From assembly GCF_027925305.1 (NCBI RefSeq), contig NZ_BSDR01000001.1, forward strand, positions 2,507,001-2,571,000: 64,000 bases of DNA, read 5' to 3'. Below are positions 34,081 to 41,621 of this stretch, one piece after another; the stretch's first letter is position 1, and the number at the start of each line of letters is the position of its first letter. Position numbers and translations under genes: made by a program. The notes beneath the pieces were generated by a model. The model saw only the letters and a program-made list of their open reading frames with translations. It did not search any database and had not been told where the DNA came from. This stretch comes from Desulforhabdus amnigena. GTDB taxonomy: Bacteria > Desulfobacterota > Syntrophobacteria > Syntrophobacterales > Syntrophobacteraceae.

Positions 34081-34238
34081 AGGTTTTTCCGTCGCTCAGG
34101 CCTCCTGGCTGCCGTTCGCCCTACCGGCCGCGCCTTCCCATTCTCCATCCGAGAACAGTGGCTAACATGCGGCTTTCGTCCCGGTCACAGTCGCGGGGCG
34201 GCGGGAGATTCTCACTCCCTTCCCTGGTGCTGACAGAT
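34081..34238 (-). promoter_or_regulatory. Cobalamin riboswitch 2
   Basis: On the minus strand the conserved blocks appear in order: GGGAAGGGAGTGAGAATCTCCC, then GCCCCGCGACTGTGACCGGG, then GCCACTG, then GGGAAGGCGCGG..GTAGGGCGA, then GGCAGCCAGGAGGCCTG. No terminator follows, and the start of the first gene is 34 bases away, so it probably acts on translation. Adenosylcobalamin binding would be expected to lower expression. Confidence 0.92.
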
Positions 34239-34432
34239 TCAATATCGGTTTGGCAATGAAGTGATTGGAAAAACTAAAGGATCATGCCTCGTTACATGCT
34301 GCACCTCCAGGCTGTTGATGTCCGGGCATCCGGAAGCCCCCGGCAGAGCCTCCGGATGGTCAAGAGATGAAAGTGTGTTGAGGAGGGGCCAAAGCCTTTC
34401 GTGAGCGAGACGAAAGGTGCTCAGCTTCAGCC
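34239..34432. other. Spacer between the two riboswitches with two hairpins
   Basis: No gene is supported. CCTTTCGT..ACGAAAGG (34395-34417) and CATCCGGA..TCCGGATG (34329-34360) form clear stems, neither with a T-run on the minus strand. Confidence 0.7.
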
Positions 34433-34469
34433 AAAAAAAAATCCCCAGAGCAAAAAACGCTCTGAGGAT
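34433..34469 (-). terminator. Intrinsic terminator downstream of cobalamin riboswitch 1
   Basis: On the minus strand ATCCTCAGAGC pairs with GCTCTGGGGAT around GTTTTTT and is followed by nine T. It lies about 70 bases after riboswitch 1 and is the natural expression platform for it. Confidence 0.9.
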
Positions 34470-34536
34470 TGCACCCTGATTTACTTGGTCCTTCAGTGAG
34501 CCACCACATATATCCACGTACGGACGACTCTTCATG

Positions 34537-34696
34537 CATCAGGCAGGTCTTCTGACTCCCGGATCGTCCTACTCTCCGAGCCTTCCCGTCTCAGCGGCGT
34601 GAAACAGTGGCATGTGCGGATTTCGTCTCCGTTTACAGCGGCGGGACCGTTCCCGATTTTCACGGGATTCCCTTTTAAGCGGCAATGCACCTGACA
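34537..34696 (-). promoter_or_regulatory. Cobalamin riboswitch 1
   Basis: The minus strand shows AAAAGGGAATCCCGTGAAAA, then ACGGTCCCGCCGCTGTAA, GGAGACGAAA, ATGCCACTG, then GACGGGAAGGC..GGAG.AGGACGA and TCAGAAGACCTGCCTG, a textbook cobalamin (B12) aptamer. It is followed by an intrinsic terminator at 34433-34469, so it probably controls transcription read-through into riboswitch 2 and the operon. Confidence 0.96.
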
Positions 34697-34718
34697 GCGA
34701 TATTCGATTGTGGCAGAA

Positions 34719-34748
34719 CAAGTAGCACGGTCTTTCACACCCTGTCAA
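34719..34748 (-). promoter_or_regulatory. Promoter for the tandem-riboswitch transcript
   Basis: On the minus strand TTGACA (34748-34743) is followed after 17-18 bases by CTACTT/TACTTG, just before riboswitch 1. The -10 is weak. Confidence 0.55.
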
Positions 34749-34815
34749 GAAATAAAACGGGCCATGAAGGCAGTCGTTGGCCGCATGGAGATCCGGCGCC
34801 GATGGGCCCAATCCC

Positions 34816-35655
34816 TCATGGAACATTCAGCGAGAAACCTCCATGTCCGGCTTGCACAGGGCAATCCAAATGCTTTTTGAAGTATTCGACGGCCCCATCG
34901 CCGGTGCAATGGCAGGGAATGAGCGCAGCAATATCGTATTCCCTCAATGCTGCGGCCGTTCGTTTCAATCTGTCCATATCCGCATTCGATAGATGAAACC
35001 CTCCCATTAACACACGAATACGCCGCTCACCCGTTATATCTGCAATGCGACGCACCGTATTCACCAAACCTCCATGGCAGCATCCGACACAAATGACGAG
35101 ACCTTCCTCTGTTTGGATCCAAAGGGCAAGATCGTCCTCGATGGGATCCGGACGCAATCCGATCGGGTCGAGAAAGAAAGGGCCGCCCGTATCTTCGAAA
35201 TCAGTCTCTCTTGGAATGGGGCCGGTGATTCCAACCCGTTCGAGGGGAAATACAGGTTGTGCGATATAATGAATCTTCTCATCGGCCAAATTCATTACAG
35301 CGCTCATGGAATCGGCTGGCATCTGTATGGGCTTTGCAACTTTATCCCGAACACTGTAGCGTGGCAGGAACGCCGCCGAATGCAAATATACATGAGCGCA
35401 AGGAGCACATCCAAGTACGTAGGGGATGGCACCGGTATGATCATAGTGTCCATGGCTCAAAACCACGAGATCGGTCCGGCTCAAGTCCACGCCAAGCATC
35501 CTGGAGTTCACTGCCAGAGCATCTTTCTGGCCTGTATCAAAAAGAATTCTTTTGCCGTCAACCTCTATCCAGAAGGACAGACCATGTTCGGCAAGCAGTC
35601 CATCGGCAGACTTGTTGTCCACCAAAATTGTAATCTTAACCCGAGGCAAACTCAT
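34816..35655 (-). CDS. Metallo-beta-lactamase-fold hydrolase
   Basis: The 279-residue protein carries the HxHxDH metal motif as SHGHYDHTG near residue 70. It also has the family's early ILFDTGQKD and late VCVGCCHGGLVN and GGFHLSN stretches, typical of the 7,8-dihydropterin-6-methyl-4-aminobenzene-5'-phosphate synthase-like group. That annotation is broad and the true substrate is unknown. It lies 36 bases downstream of the octaheme cytochrome gene on the same strand and may share its transcript. Confidence 0.9.
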   Translation of the reverse strand: MSLPRVKITILVDNKSADGLLAEHGLSFWIEVDGKRILFDTGQKDALAVNSRMLGVDLSRTDLVVLSHGHYDHTGAIPYVLGCAPCAHVYLHSAAFLPRYSVRDKVAKPIQMPADSMSAVMNLADEKIHYIAQPVFPLERVGITGPIPRETDFEDTGGPFFLDPIGLRPDPIEDDLALWIQTEEGLVICVGCCHGGLVNTVRRIADITGERRIRVLMGGFHLSNADMDRLKRTAAALREYDIAALIPCHCTGDGAVEYFKKHLDCPVQAGHGGFSLNVP

Positions 35656-35691
35656 CGACTCTCCCCGTCCATGTAGGAAGCCATCGCAACT

Positions 35692-36759
35692 CTATTTTTC
35701 GCTCTTTTGCGGCTTTCCCATTTTCTTTAACTGTTCTTCCGTCAAAGGAGAACCAAATCCGACATACTGTATCTTCGGATCGGCTGGATTGGAAATCGGC
35801 GTCCATGTTCCGTTTTCATAATTTTGATATACACAACGGTACTGCACTCCTTTTACGACAGGAATCACCCCTTTCAGATTGAGTTCTTTTCCTCCTTCAA
35901 GCCAGGAAAGATCGATACCCCCCTTCAATGTTTTCTGGACAATTTCTGTTGCATGACATTCTTCACATTTGGTCCCCTCTTTCATCACCGAATGACTGAA
36001 TTGAGGCGCAAATATGAGGAAAGTTTTATTTCCCGGGGCTACGAAAGATTGCATATTCGCCGACGTCACCTTTCCATTGTAGTTCATCAGAAATTTCCAG
36101 CCGGATACGGGAAGAGCTACCCTTTTGTTTTCTTTCATCATGGTCTCGAAGTGGCAACTGTTGCAGCTCACAACATGACGCACATGGCAGGCTTTACAGT
36201 CCAGCCTGTTTCCATGAACAGTGTGCGAGATGCTTTCCGGCCCCGATTCGTGGCACTGCTCACACGTCACGTCCATTGCTCCCGGCTCTTTCATTGACTT
36301 ATACTCCATCCCATCGCCATGGATTTCACGTGCGGTGTGGCAATCCATACAGCCCATCCCGTTTGCAACGTGAACATCAGGAGTGTTCGATTCCTTATCG
36401 ATCCTCATGATCATATGTGCCTCGCGAGCGTGGCAGCCCAGACACTTCTCCTGATCTTTTGCTGTAGCGACAGAATAGGTGGGTTTTCCCTTCACCTCCA
36501 CCTTATGGCAGGCATCGCATGAAGCGACATGGCACTTATTGCATCCAGCTTCCGCGTAGGGAATACCCGTAATGGTTTCAAGGCCGCCATTTGCCTTGTC
36601 ATACCAATAGGCCATTCCTCTCGCTGTGGCGTGCAGACTGGAAGAATAAAAACAATCCTCCTTTTTCGTTCCCTGAGCAGAGCCAATGACTGCCAGCCCC
36701 AGGGCAACCATAGCAATCATGCTTCCAAAAATGAGACCGGCAAGCAATTTTTTTTTCAT
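35692..36759 (-). CDS. Periplasmic octaheme cytochrome c
   Basis: The 355-residue protein starts at ATG 36759 with AAGGA just upstream. Residues 1-28 are a signal peptide (MKKKLLAGLIFGSMIAMVAL...). Eight CxxCH heme sites follow: CNKCH, CDACH, CLGCH, CMDCH, CEQCH, CKACH, CNSCH and CEECH. Many distal histidines fit bis-His ligation. The last 90 residues are heme-free (KGVQYRCVYQNYENGTW). It resembles multiheme electron carriers or sulfite/tetrathionate-type reductases of sulfate reducers. I see no tyrosine or lysine feature that would make a specific enzyme assignment safe. Confidence 0.92.
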   Translation of the reverse strand: MKKKLLAGLIFGSMIAMVALGLAVIGSAQGTKKEDCFYSSSLHATARGMAYWYDKANGGLETITGIPYAEAGCNKCHVASCDACHKVEVKGKPTYSVATAKDQEKCLGCHAREAHMIMRIDKESNTPDVHVANGMGCMDCHTAREIHGDGMEYKSMKEPGAMDVTCEQCHESGPESISHTVHGNRLDCKACHVRHVVSCNSCHFETMMKENKRVALPVSGWKFLMNYNGKVTSANMQSFVAPGNKTFLIFAPQFSHSVMKEGTKCEECHATEIVQKTLKGGIDLSWLEGGKELNLKGVIPVVKGVQYRCVYQNYENGTWTPISNPADPKIQYVGFGSPLTEEQLKKMGKPQKSEK

Positions 36760-36904
36760 TGTTCCTTCTTTCATCATTCCGTTTTCGGTGAAACCGGTTT
36801 TTCGACATTGAACAAACAGCTCCCGCCAGAACCATGAGAGAGCCCAAACCTTCGCTTCAAAGAGACAAAAGAGAGCAGAAAGTATCCGCCTATTTTGGTG
36901 CCCA

Positions 36905-37135
36905 TCCGAAAACCTATCCTCCAGAGCGGCCCCTCCCCTTCAATTCCCTCTTCGAGGGGGTGGACTAAAGCCAATAAGGGCATTTTTTCTAAAATACAGC
37001 AAATTCAATATGTTATACCAAAGCAGGAATTAAAATAAAAGTGGCTTGAATAGCCGCTTTAGCGGGAAGGGCAAAAAACTGCCCTTGTCAGAGGACTACG
37101 AGGGGGCCAAGGTCCATGAGTGGCTTCCGGATAGG
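36905..37135. repeat. Family A-related element with internal insertion
   Basis: ATCCGAAAACCTATCCTCCA begins at 36905 and CTTCCGGATAGG ends near 37135, with a C/G-rich block CCTTCAATTCCCTCTTCGAG like that of 25451-25554. About 130 bases in the middle are extra. It and the next two repeats fill the 36760-37369 gene gap. Confidence 0.65.
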
Positions 37136-37166
37136 CTCTTAACTTGGCATTGCTAGATTTCATCGG

Positions 37167-37239
37167 AACCACGGAGACACAGAGGGCTCAGAGAAAGACT
37201 TTCAAATGAAAACTTAGTGTTCTCCATGTCTCTGCGGTT
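37167..37239. repeat. 73-bp palindromic repeat, family C copy 2
   Basis: AACCACGGAGACACAGAGGG begins the element and TCTCTGCGGTT ends it. The core matches the reverse complement of copy 1 (30965-31037), while the left flanks of the two copies match in direct orientation. Confidence 0.85.
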
Positions 37240-37283
37240 TATATGAAAAAAGGCTCATGGTTCATAGCTCATGGCTCATGCTG

Positions 37284-37378
37284 ACATCGCTTTTCAAGAG
37301 CATTTCCCGCTTTCCCTATCACCTTGCATATCTTTGCCCTTTTTTCATTTTTCCTTGTGACTGTTCCGGTCATGGAGG
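37284..37378 (+). repeat. Family D repeat, copy 1
   Basis: About 95 bases (ACATCGCTTTTCAAGAGC to TGGTCATGGAGG-like) match 41502-41585. The stop codon of the DUF5320 gene lies inside it. Confidence 0.85.
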
Positions 37379-37675
37379 TTGAAAAGCGTCAGTAGGGGGC
37401 TGTAGATCACACATTCTTCGTCTGACATCCTCCAGGACTTCGATGCGACGCTGAATGTCTCGAAGCATCACTTGAAGGCACTGCACCCGAAACTTCAAGG
37501 AAGCAATATCCGCGGATGGTGAACCGGGATACAAAGTCAGCGGCTTTCCAGCCAAACCGGCAAATCCTGTATGAGGTTCGTCGGGAAGCTGGGATATCTT
37601 CAGCATGCAGTAGCCTCTGCCCTTACCGCTCATGGGCCCCAGTCCTCTTGGACCTGTTCCGTCGAAATCCGGCAT
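37370..37675 (-). CDS. DUF5320-family protein
   Basis: The 101-residue protein begins MPDFDGTGPRGLGPMSGKGR, the glycine/proline-rich signature of DUF5320 proteins, and ends in a helical stretch (FRVQCLQVMLRDIQRRIEVL). These proteins are typical of clusters with NifX-like and Mrp-type genes in anaerobes and have no established activity. It is the last gene of the cluster controlled by the sigma-54 promoter at 39.9 kb, if transcription runs through. Confidence 0.85.
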   Translation of the reverse strand: MPDFDGTGPRGLGPMSGKGRGYCMLKISQLPDEPHTGFAGLAGKPLTLYPGSPSADIASLKFRVQCLQVMLRDIQRRIEVLEDVRRRMCDLQPPTDAFQPP

Positions 37676-37748
37676 GATTGGGTCTCCTGCAGTTATACAA
37701 TTCTCAACGCTTGAAGCCTTCGTTTTGTGTGCGCCTGAACAGGCATCA

Positions 37749-38603
37749 TTACGTGTTGCTTCGCCTCAATGCATGGGTTCCCAGCGGCAGCCCCGCGTGG
37801 GCTGCGATCACGGGACACTTGGCCTTGAACAGGAAAAAAATGTTATGGGATTCGTCGCTGAGCGTTTCGAAGTTGCCCTGCCCTTTGGCAAGGATCATGT
37901 CAGCCTCTGCAAAACGGCGCCTGAACTCCTTGCTGCAATCTTCGAGCATGGTGCCGGGAGCGTCTGAACCATTGTCGATGATCTCAACGACTTCGTGAAG
38001 CCCCACGGCATGGGCATCGGCCATGGTTGCGTCATTGATGACCGGCCTGCCGCGCACCACCAGGGTGACCGGCGCAGGCAAAAGCTGTTCGATGAGCAAA
38101 CGGTCAAAGGCAATTTCACCAGCGTTATCAGCCAGGTAGAGAATATTTCTTGCTTCGGCCACAGCCCGGCGAAAGCCGTTCAGCTCTCCGGTGAAGTGTT
38201 CCGTCAGCGCCTGGGAAACCGACTGGCGCACATCCGACTCCTCCACATTGCTGTTCACCCCCATATCGATGACATTGCCTGCAATGGCCAGACGCACCGC
38301 CATGGCCAGTGGATCCGCCGCCGCATCAATACCGGCTTTCAGTTCCGGCAGGAAATTCAAGGCCATTTGGTTCAAACGATCCTTCGCCTCCCGGTAAGGA
38401 TCCGGCACGCCGCTGACTTCACGCAGCCTCCGATGAATTCGTTGCGCGAGGGCGGGTGGCGGCTCATCCAGGTCCATCTCGCTCGTCCAGTGCAACACCT
38501 CACGGAGCATCCTTTCATGAACTTCCGGTTCCGCCGACGCCATGCGGGCCGCATCGAGGGCCTGGCGAACAAAGCAGGGAATACAATCCAAATATGTCTT
38601 CAT
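37749..38603 (-). CDS. DUF89/ARMT1-like domain protein
   Basis: The 284-residue protein opens MKTYLDCIPCFVRQALDAAR with the CxxC typical of prokaryotic DUF89. It continues with GNVIDMGVNS, ILYLADNAGEIAFDRLLIEQ and AKGQGNFETLSDE, the motifs that form the metal and phosphate site (Asp/Asn). Eukaryotic and bacterial DUF89 proteins are metal-dependent phosphatases acting on reactive phosphometabolites, and some bacterial ones act in coenzyme A or pantothenate repair. It lies between two DUF5320 genes. Confidence 0.92.
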   Translation of the reverse strand: MKTYLDCIPCFVRQALDAARMASAEPEVHERMLREVLHWTSEMDLDEPPPALAQRIHRRLREVSGVPDPYREAKDRLNQMALNFLPELKAGIDAAADPLAMAVRLAIAGNVIDMGVNSNVEESDVRQSVSQALTEHFTGELNGFRRAVAEARNILYLADNAGEIAFDRLLIEQLLPAPVTLVVRGRPVINDATMADAHAVGLHEVVEIIDNGSDAPGTMLEDCSKEFRRRFAEADMILAKGQGNFETLSDESHNIFFLFKAKCPVIAAHAGLPLGTHALRRSNT

Positions 38604-38698
38604 TCCGAACTTACACCTCTTCTCCCTTTACGCGCATAGATCCCCCCTTCCGCTTCCCCAGATGAAGAATGCGCGACCGCATCCCGCTCAACAAGTAA

Positions 38699-38838
38699 GA
38701 GGCTGTCTGAAAATTCCTCTGCTTGGGAGCCGAACCTGCTTCGATTCCCCCCTTGAGGGGGCCAAGGGGGGTGTTTTTCTGGTTCGCGAAATCTTGACAC
38801 CCCCTACCCCTCTCAAGGGGGAATTTTCAGACATCCTC
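38699..38838. mobile_element. MITE-like element with 20-bp terminal inverted repeats and TAA duplication
   Basis: GAGGCTGTCTGAAAATTCC at the left end is mirrored by GGGAATTTTCAGACATCCTC at the right end, with one mismatch. TAA flanks both sides (38696-38698 and 38839-38841). The 140-bp element has no ORF, and its inside has a palindrome of C/G runs (CCCCCTTGAGGGGG). TA or TAA target duplication is usual for IS630-Tc1/mariner relatives. It lies between DUF89 and DUF5320. Confidence 0.8.
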
Positions 38839-38870
38839 TAAGGTGTGGCCGTGCACTTTCTGTCGCAAGC

Positions 38871-39227
38871 TTACGCCTGCTCACCGGTTTCCAACTCGCT
38901 CAGGCGCTTTTTAATGAAGTCAAGTTCCGACTGCAGGGCTTCGGCCTGGCTCCTAAGAGACTGTTTCTCCATCTCCAAATCGGGCTTTTGATACGGTCCG
39001 GCATACCCACCGAATCGCAACCGGCCTGGCACACCCGTAGCGTAGTACATGTGCCGCCATCCTCGCCCACCGCCTCCAAATCCACGGCCCCAGCCAAATC
39101 CCATTCCAAATCCGCAACGGGGAAAGGGATTGGCATAGCCCGGCATTCCGGTGCCGGCGCAATAGCCGGCGCCGCGCCCGGTCATGGGTCCCATACCCAT
39201 AGGTCCTGTTCCATCTCCTCTTGGCAT
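38871..39227 (-). CDS. DUF5320-family protein with glycine-rich middle
   Basis: The 118-residue protein starts at ATG 39227 with GGAGG eight bases upstream. It begins MPRGDGTGPMGMGPMTGRGA, the DUF5320 opening, followed by a glycine-rich, aromatic-rich middle and a coiled-coil end (QKPDLEMEKQSLRSQAEALQ). It is 31 bases downstream of the NifX-like gene. The role of the family is unknown. Confidence 0.88.
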   Translation of the reverse strand: MPRGDGTGPMGMGPMTGRGAGYCAGTGMPGYANPFPRCGFGMGFGWGRGFGGGGRGWRHMYYATGVPGRLRFGGYAGPYQKPDLEMEKQSLRSQAEALQSELDFIKKRLSELETGEQA

Positions 39228-39258
39228 GATCATATCCTCCATTCCAATGATTTTCACT

Positions 39259-39858
39259 CTATTCCCGGATCATGGCAGCCCCACACCGGGGACACCTCCG
39301 CTCCACACAGGGGGTTCCTCCTTCATTCGGCAGTCTTTGTCCACACACGGGGCACACGCAGCCCCCCCCGACTCCAACATTCCCAACTCCACCCAAACGG
39401 CCGGACCTCCGACCACCCCTTCCCTGTCCATACCCACGGCCCGGGCCTCTTCCATATATCTTTCCCAGATGTTCCTCTCCCTCGACGTGGCGTTTTCCAC
39501 GCACGCGATGCCGACCCCGTCCAAAACATCCCGGCATGGCGAAATCGGCACTACACAGGTCGCCTCTGAGCCAGGCCTCAACGACCGCCCTCAACTCACC
39601 GGCCACAAAGGGAATCACCCGAATGCCGTAGGCAGTGACCAACTCCTGCAAAGGCCTCGAAATGGCACCACAAACAAGAGTGCCGACAGCAAGTTCTACA
39701 AGACGAAGTACATTTTGAACCGGGAGCTCATAAGGCAGGATTTCCTGGGTTTCTCCGATAATTTCTCCCGAATCGACCTCCACGAGGTGGATCTGCCGGG
39801 CGGTGTCGAAAACAGGCGCAATACGATTCTCCCATTGTGAAAATGCCACTTTCATCAT
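39259..39858 (-). CDS. NifX/NifB-type dinitrogenase cofactor domain protein with zinc-ribbon tail
   Basis: The 199-residue protein starts at tandem ATGs at 39858 and 39855 behind AAAGGA. Residues 1-110 form the NifX/NafY domain (MKVAFSQWENRIAPVFDTAR... VGTLVCGAISRPLQELVTAY). Residues 115-165 are Arg/Gly-rich. The end is a zinc ribbon (CPVCGQ ... RRCPRCGAAM). NifX-domain proteins bind iron-molybdenum or related clusters. Outside nitrogen fixation their task is unclear. It is directly behind a sigma-54 promoter. Confidence 0.88.
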   Translation of the reverse strand: MMKVAFSQWENRIAPVFDTARQIHLVEVDSGEIIGETQEILPYELPVQNVLRLVELAVGTLVCGAISRPLQELVTAYGIRVIPFVAGELRAVVEAWLRGDLCSADFAMPGCFGRGRHRVRGKRHVEGEEHLGKIYGRGPGRGYGQGRGGRRSGRLGGVGNVGVGGGCVCPVCGQRLPNEGGTPCVERRCPRCGAAMIRE

Positions 39859-39892
39859 TCAAGGTCCTTTGCAGGTGTTCAAGAGAATCAAA

Positions 39893-39909
39893 AGCATTTT
39901 CAATGCCAA
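39893..39909 (-). promoter_or_regulatory. Sigma-54 (RpoN) promoter
   Basis: On the minus strand TTGGCATTGAAAATGCT matches the -24/-12 consensus TTGGCAC-N5-TTGCA: GG and GC are ten bases apart. It lies 35 bases upstream of the NifX-like start. The adjoining sigma-54 activator gene is the obvious regulator. Confidence 0.85.
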
Positions 39910-40043
39910 ATTTTAAAAATTTGAAATAATTTTCTAACTATTGGTAATCAATCATGATATTCAGCGAAAGGAGATATGGGGGGAGAGAATACGATTGCAA
40001 ATATACTACTCAATATGCCAGCTAGTGATGCTTCTATGCTACT

Positions 40044-41441
40044 CTACCGTGCACTGCGGAACCGTCCGTCCTGTTCGGGAAGGGATATTCCCAGTTTCTT
40101 CATTCTACGATAGAGGGTGGTTTTGTGAATACCCAGTTCCCTGGCGGCAGCCAGGCGATTGTAGCCATTCCTTTCCAAAGCCGAACGGATGGCCTGGGCA
40201 TCCAGAAGATCATGAGCAGATCGTACATCCGAATCCGCTGTTATCGATCCACCGTGCGCCGTCAACTCCTCGGGCAGATGTCCGATGTCGATGAACCCTT
40301 CGCGACACATAATGAAGGATCGTTCGATCATGTTTTCCAGTTCGCGAACATTGCCGGGCCATTGGTGTGCCATGAGGAGGGAAAGCGCCTGTGCGGTGAT
40401 TCCTTCAATGGATTTGCGCTGCAGGCGGTTGAACCGTTGGATAAAATATTCCACCAGGAGAGGAATATCCTCCTTTCGCCGGCGAAGCGGCGGCAGTTCT
40501 ACACGGACAACATTCACACGGTAGTAAAGGTCCTCACGGAATGCCCCCTTACGGGTTTGCTCCGCCAAATCCTTATTGGTGGCGACAATGATCCGCGCAT
40601 CTGTCGTCTCGGAACGCGTCGCACCCAACGGCTCGTAAGTCCGCTCTTGCAAAACACGCAACAGTCGCACCTGGAGCGCAGGGCTCACTTCACCGATCTC
40701 GTCCAGGAAGAGGGTCCCTCCACTGGCCAGGGCAAAACGCCCGGGCTTGTCTTTCGTCGCTCCTGTAAAAGCGCCGGCTTTATGGCCAAACAACTCCGAC
40801 TCGAGAAGAGTATCGGGCAAGGCTCCACAGTTTACCGCAATAAAGGGTCCTTCACGGCGAGGACTGAGATCATGTATTGTTCTGGCAATCAGTTCCTTAC
40901 CGGTGCCGGTTTCCCCCAGAACCAGGACCGTGCTCGGACTGGCAGCAATAGCGGGCAGCACTTCCAGCACTTTTTGCATGAGCGGGCTTCTGCTCACAAG
41001 ATCACCGATCCTGAATTTTCCCTCCAATTCGCGGCGCAGCGCTTCAACCTCGGAAAGGTCGCGAAAGGTCTCGGCCCCGCCAATCACACGGCCTTCGACG
41101 TCTCTCAGAACGGCCGTAGAAACGCTGACGGGAATGCGGTTGCCGTCGGCATCGATGATGTAGCCGGACTTGCAGATGATGGGTTTGCCTGTCTTCAGAG
41201 TCTGCTGAAGCGGGCAATCGGCACCGCACATGCTGGAGCGGAACACCTCCGAGCAGCGCCGCCCTATCGCCTCCGTGCGGGCCACTCCCGTGATCTCCTC
41301 GGCAGCCCGGTTGAAAGAGGTGACGCACCAATCCAGATCCACCGTAAAAACACCGTCGGAAATACTTTCTAAAATCACCTCGTTCTGATTGAGTGAAAAT
41401 TCGGCTTTTTTTTTCCGTCTGCGCATGGTCACCGCCCTCAT
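40044..41441 (-). CDS. Sigma-54-dependent Fis-family activator with PAS domain
   Basis: The 465-residue protein (start at 41441 or 41426) has a PAS sensor domain about 18-140 with a Cys pair (MCGADCPLQQTL) that may sense redox or metal. An AAA+ domain follows, with Walker A GETGTGKE (about 177), the sigma-54 contact GAFTGA (about 224), Walker B GGTLFLDEIGE and the arginine finger region. The C-terminal Fis helix-turn-helix reads NRLAAARELGIHKTTLYRRM. It should activate the promoter at 39893 just downstream. Confidence 0.94.
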   Translation of the reverse strand: MRAVTMRRRKKKAEFSLNQNEVILESISDGVFTVDLDWCVTSFNRAAEEITGVARTEAIGRRCSEVFRSSMCGADCPLQQTLKTGKPIICKSGYIIDADGNRIPVSVSTAVLRDVEGRVIGGAETFRDLSEVEALRRELEGKFRIGDLVSRSPLMQKVLEVLPAIAASPSTVLVLGETGTGKELIARTIHDLSPRREGPFIAVNCGALPDTLLESELFGHKAGAFTGATKDKPGRFALASGGTLFLDEIGEVSPALQVRLLRVLQERTYEPLGATRSETTDARIIVATNKDLAEQTRKGAFREDLYYRVNVVRVELPPLRRRKEDIPLLVEYFIQRFNRLQRKSIEGITAQALSLLMAHQWPGNVRELENMIERSFIMCREGFIDIGHLPEELTAHGGSITADSDVRSAHDLLDAQAIRSALERNGYNRLAAARELGIHKTTLYRRMKKLGISLPEQDGRFRSAR

Positions 41442-41501
41442 TGTGCCCTTCCGGGGCTCATTCCTCCATTACTCCGCCGCACAGTTCATGGATCATACTT
41501 A

Positions 41502-41585
41502 ACATCGCTTTTCAAGAGCGTTTCCCGCTTCCCTATTGTCTTTGCCTTTTTTCATCCTTCATTGTGAGCACTCTGGTCATGGAGG
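41502..41585 (+). repeat. Family D repeat, copy 2
   Basis: It matches 37284-37378 with small deletions (ACATCGCTTTTCAAGAGCG ... GGTCATGGAGG). It lies between the sigma-54 activator and the universal stress protein. Confidence 0.85.
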
Positions 41586-41621
41586 ATAATGGAAAGACTC
41601 AGTAAAATTCGGTTCTGCGCT

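Noticed and set aside
33630-34148. 172-codon minus ORF overlapping riboswitch 2
   Set aside because: It starts inside the aptamer and lacks a ribosome site; the other frame from 34047 has AAGGAGG and coupling to the next gene.
34239-34535. 98-codon minus ORF between the riboswitches
   Set aside because: It is translated straight through the intrinsic terminator stem and T-run, and has no ribosome site or family.
40125-41372. 415-codon plus-strand ORF
   Set aside because: It is antisense to the sigma-54 activator with intact GAFTGA and Walker motifs.
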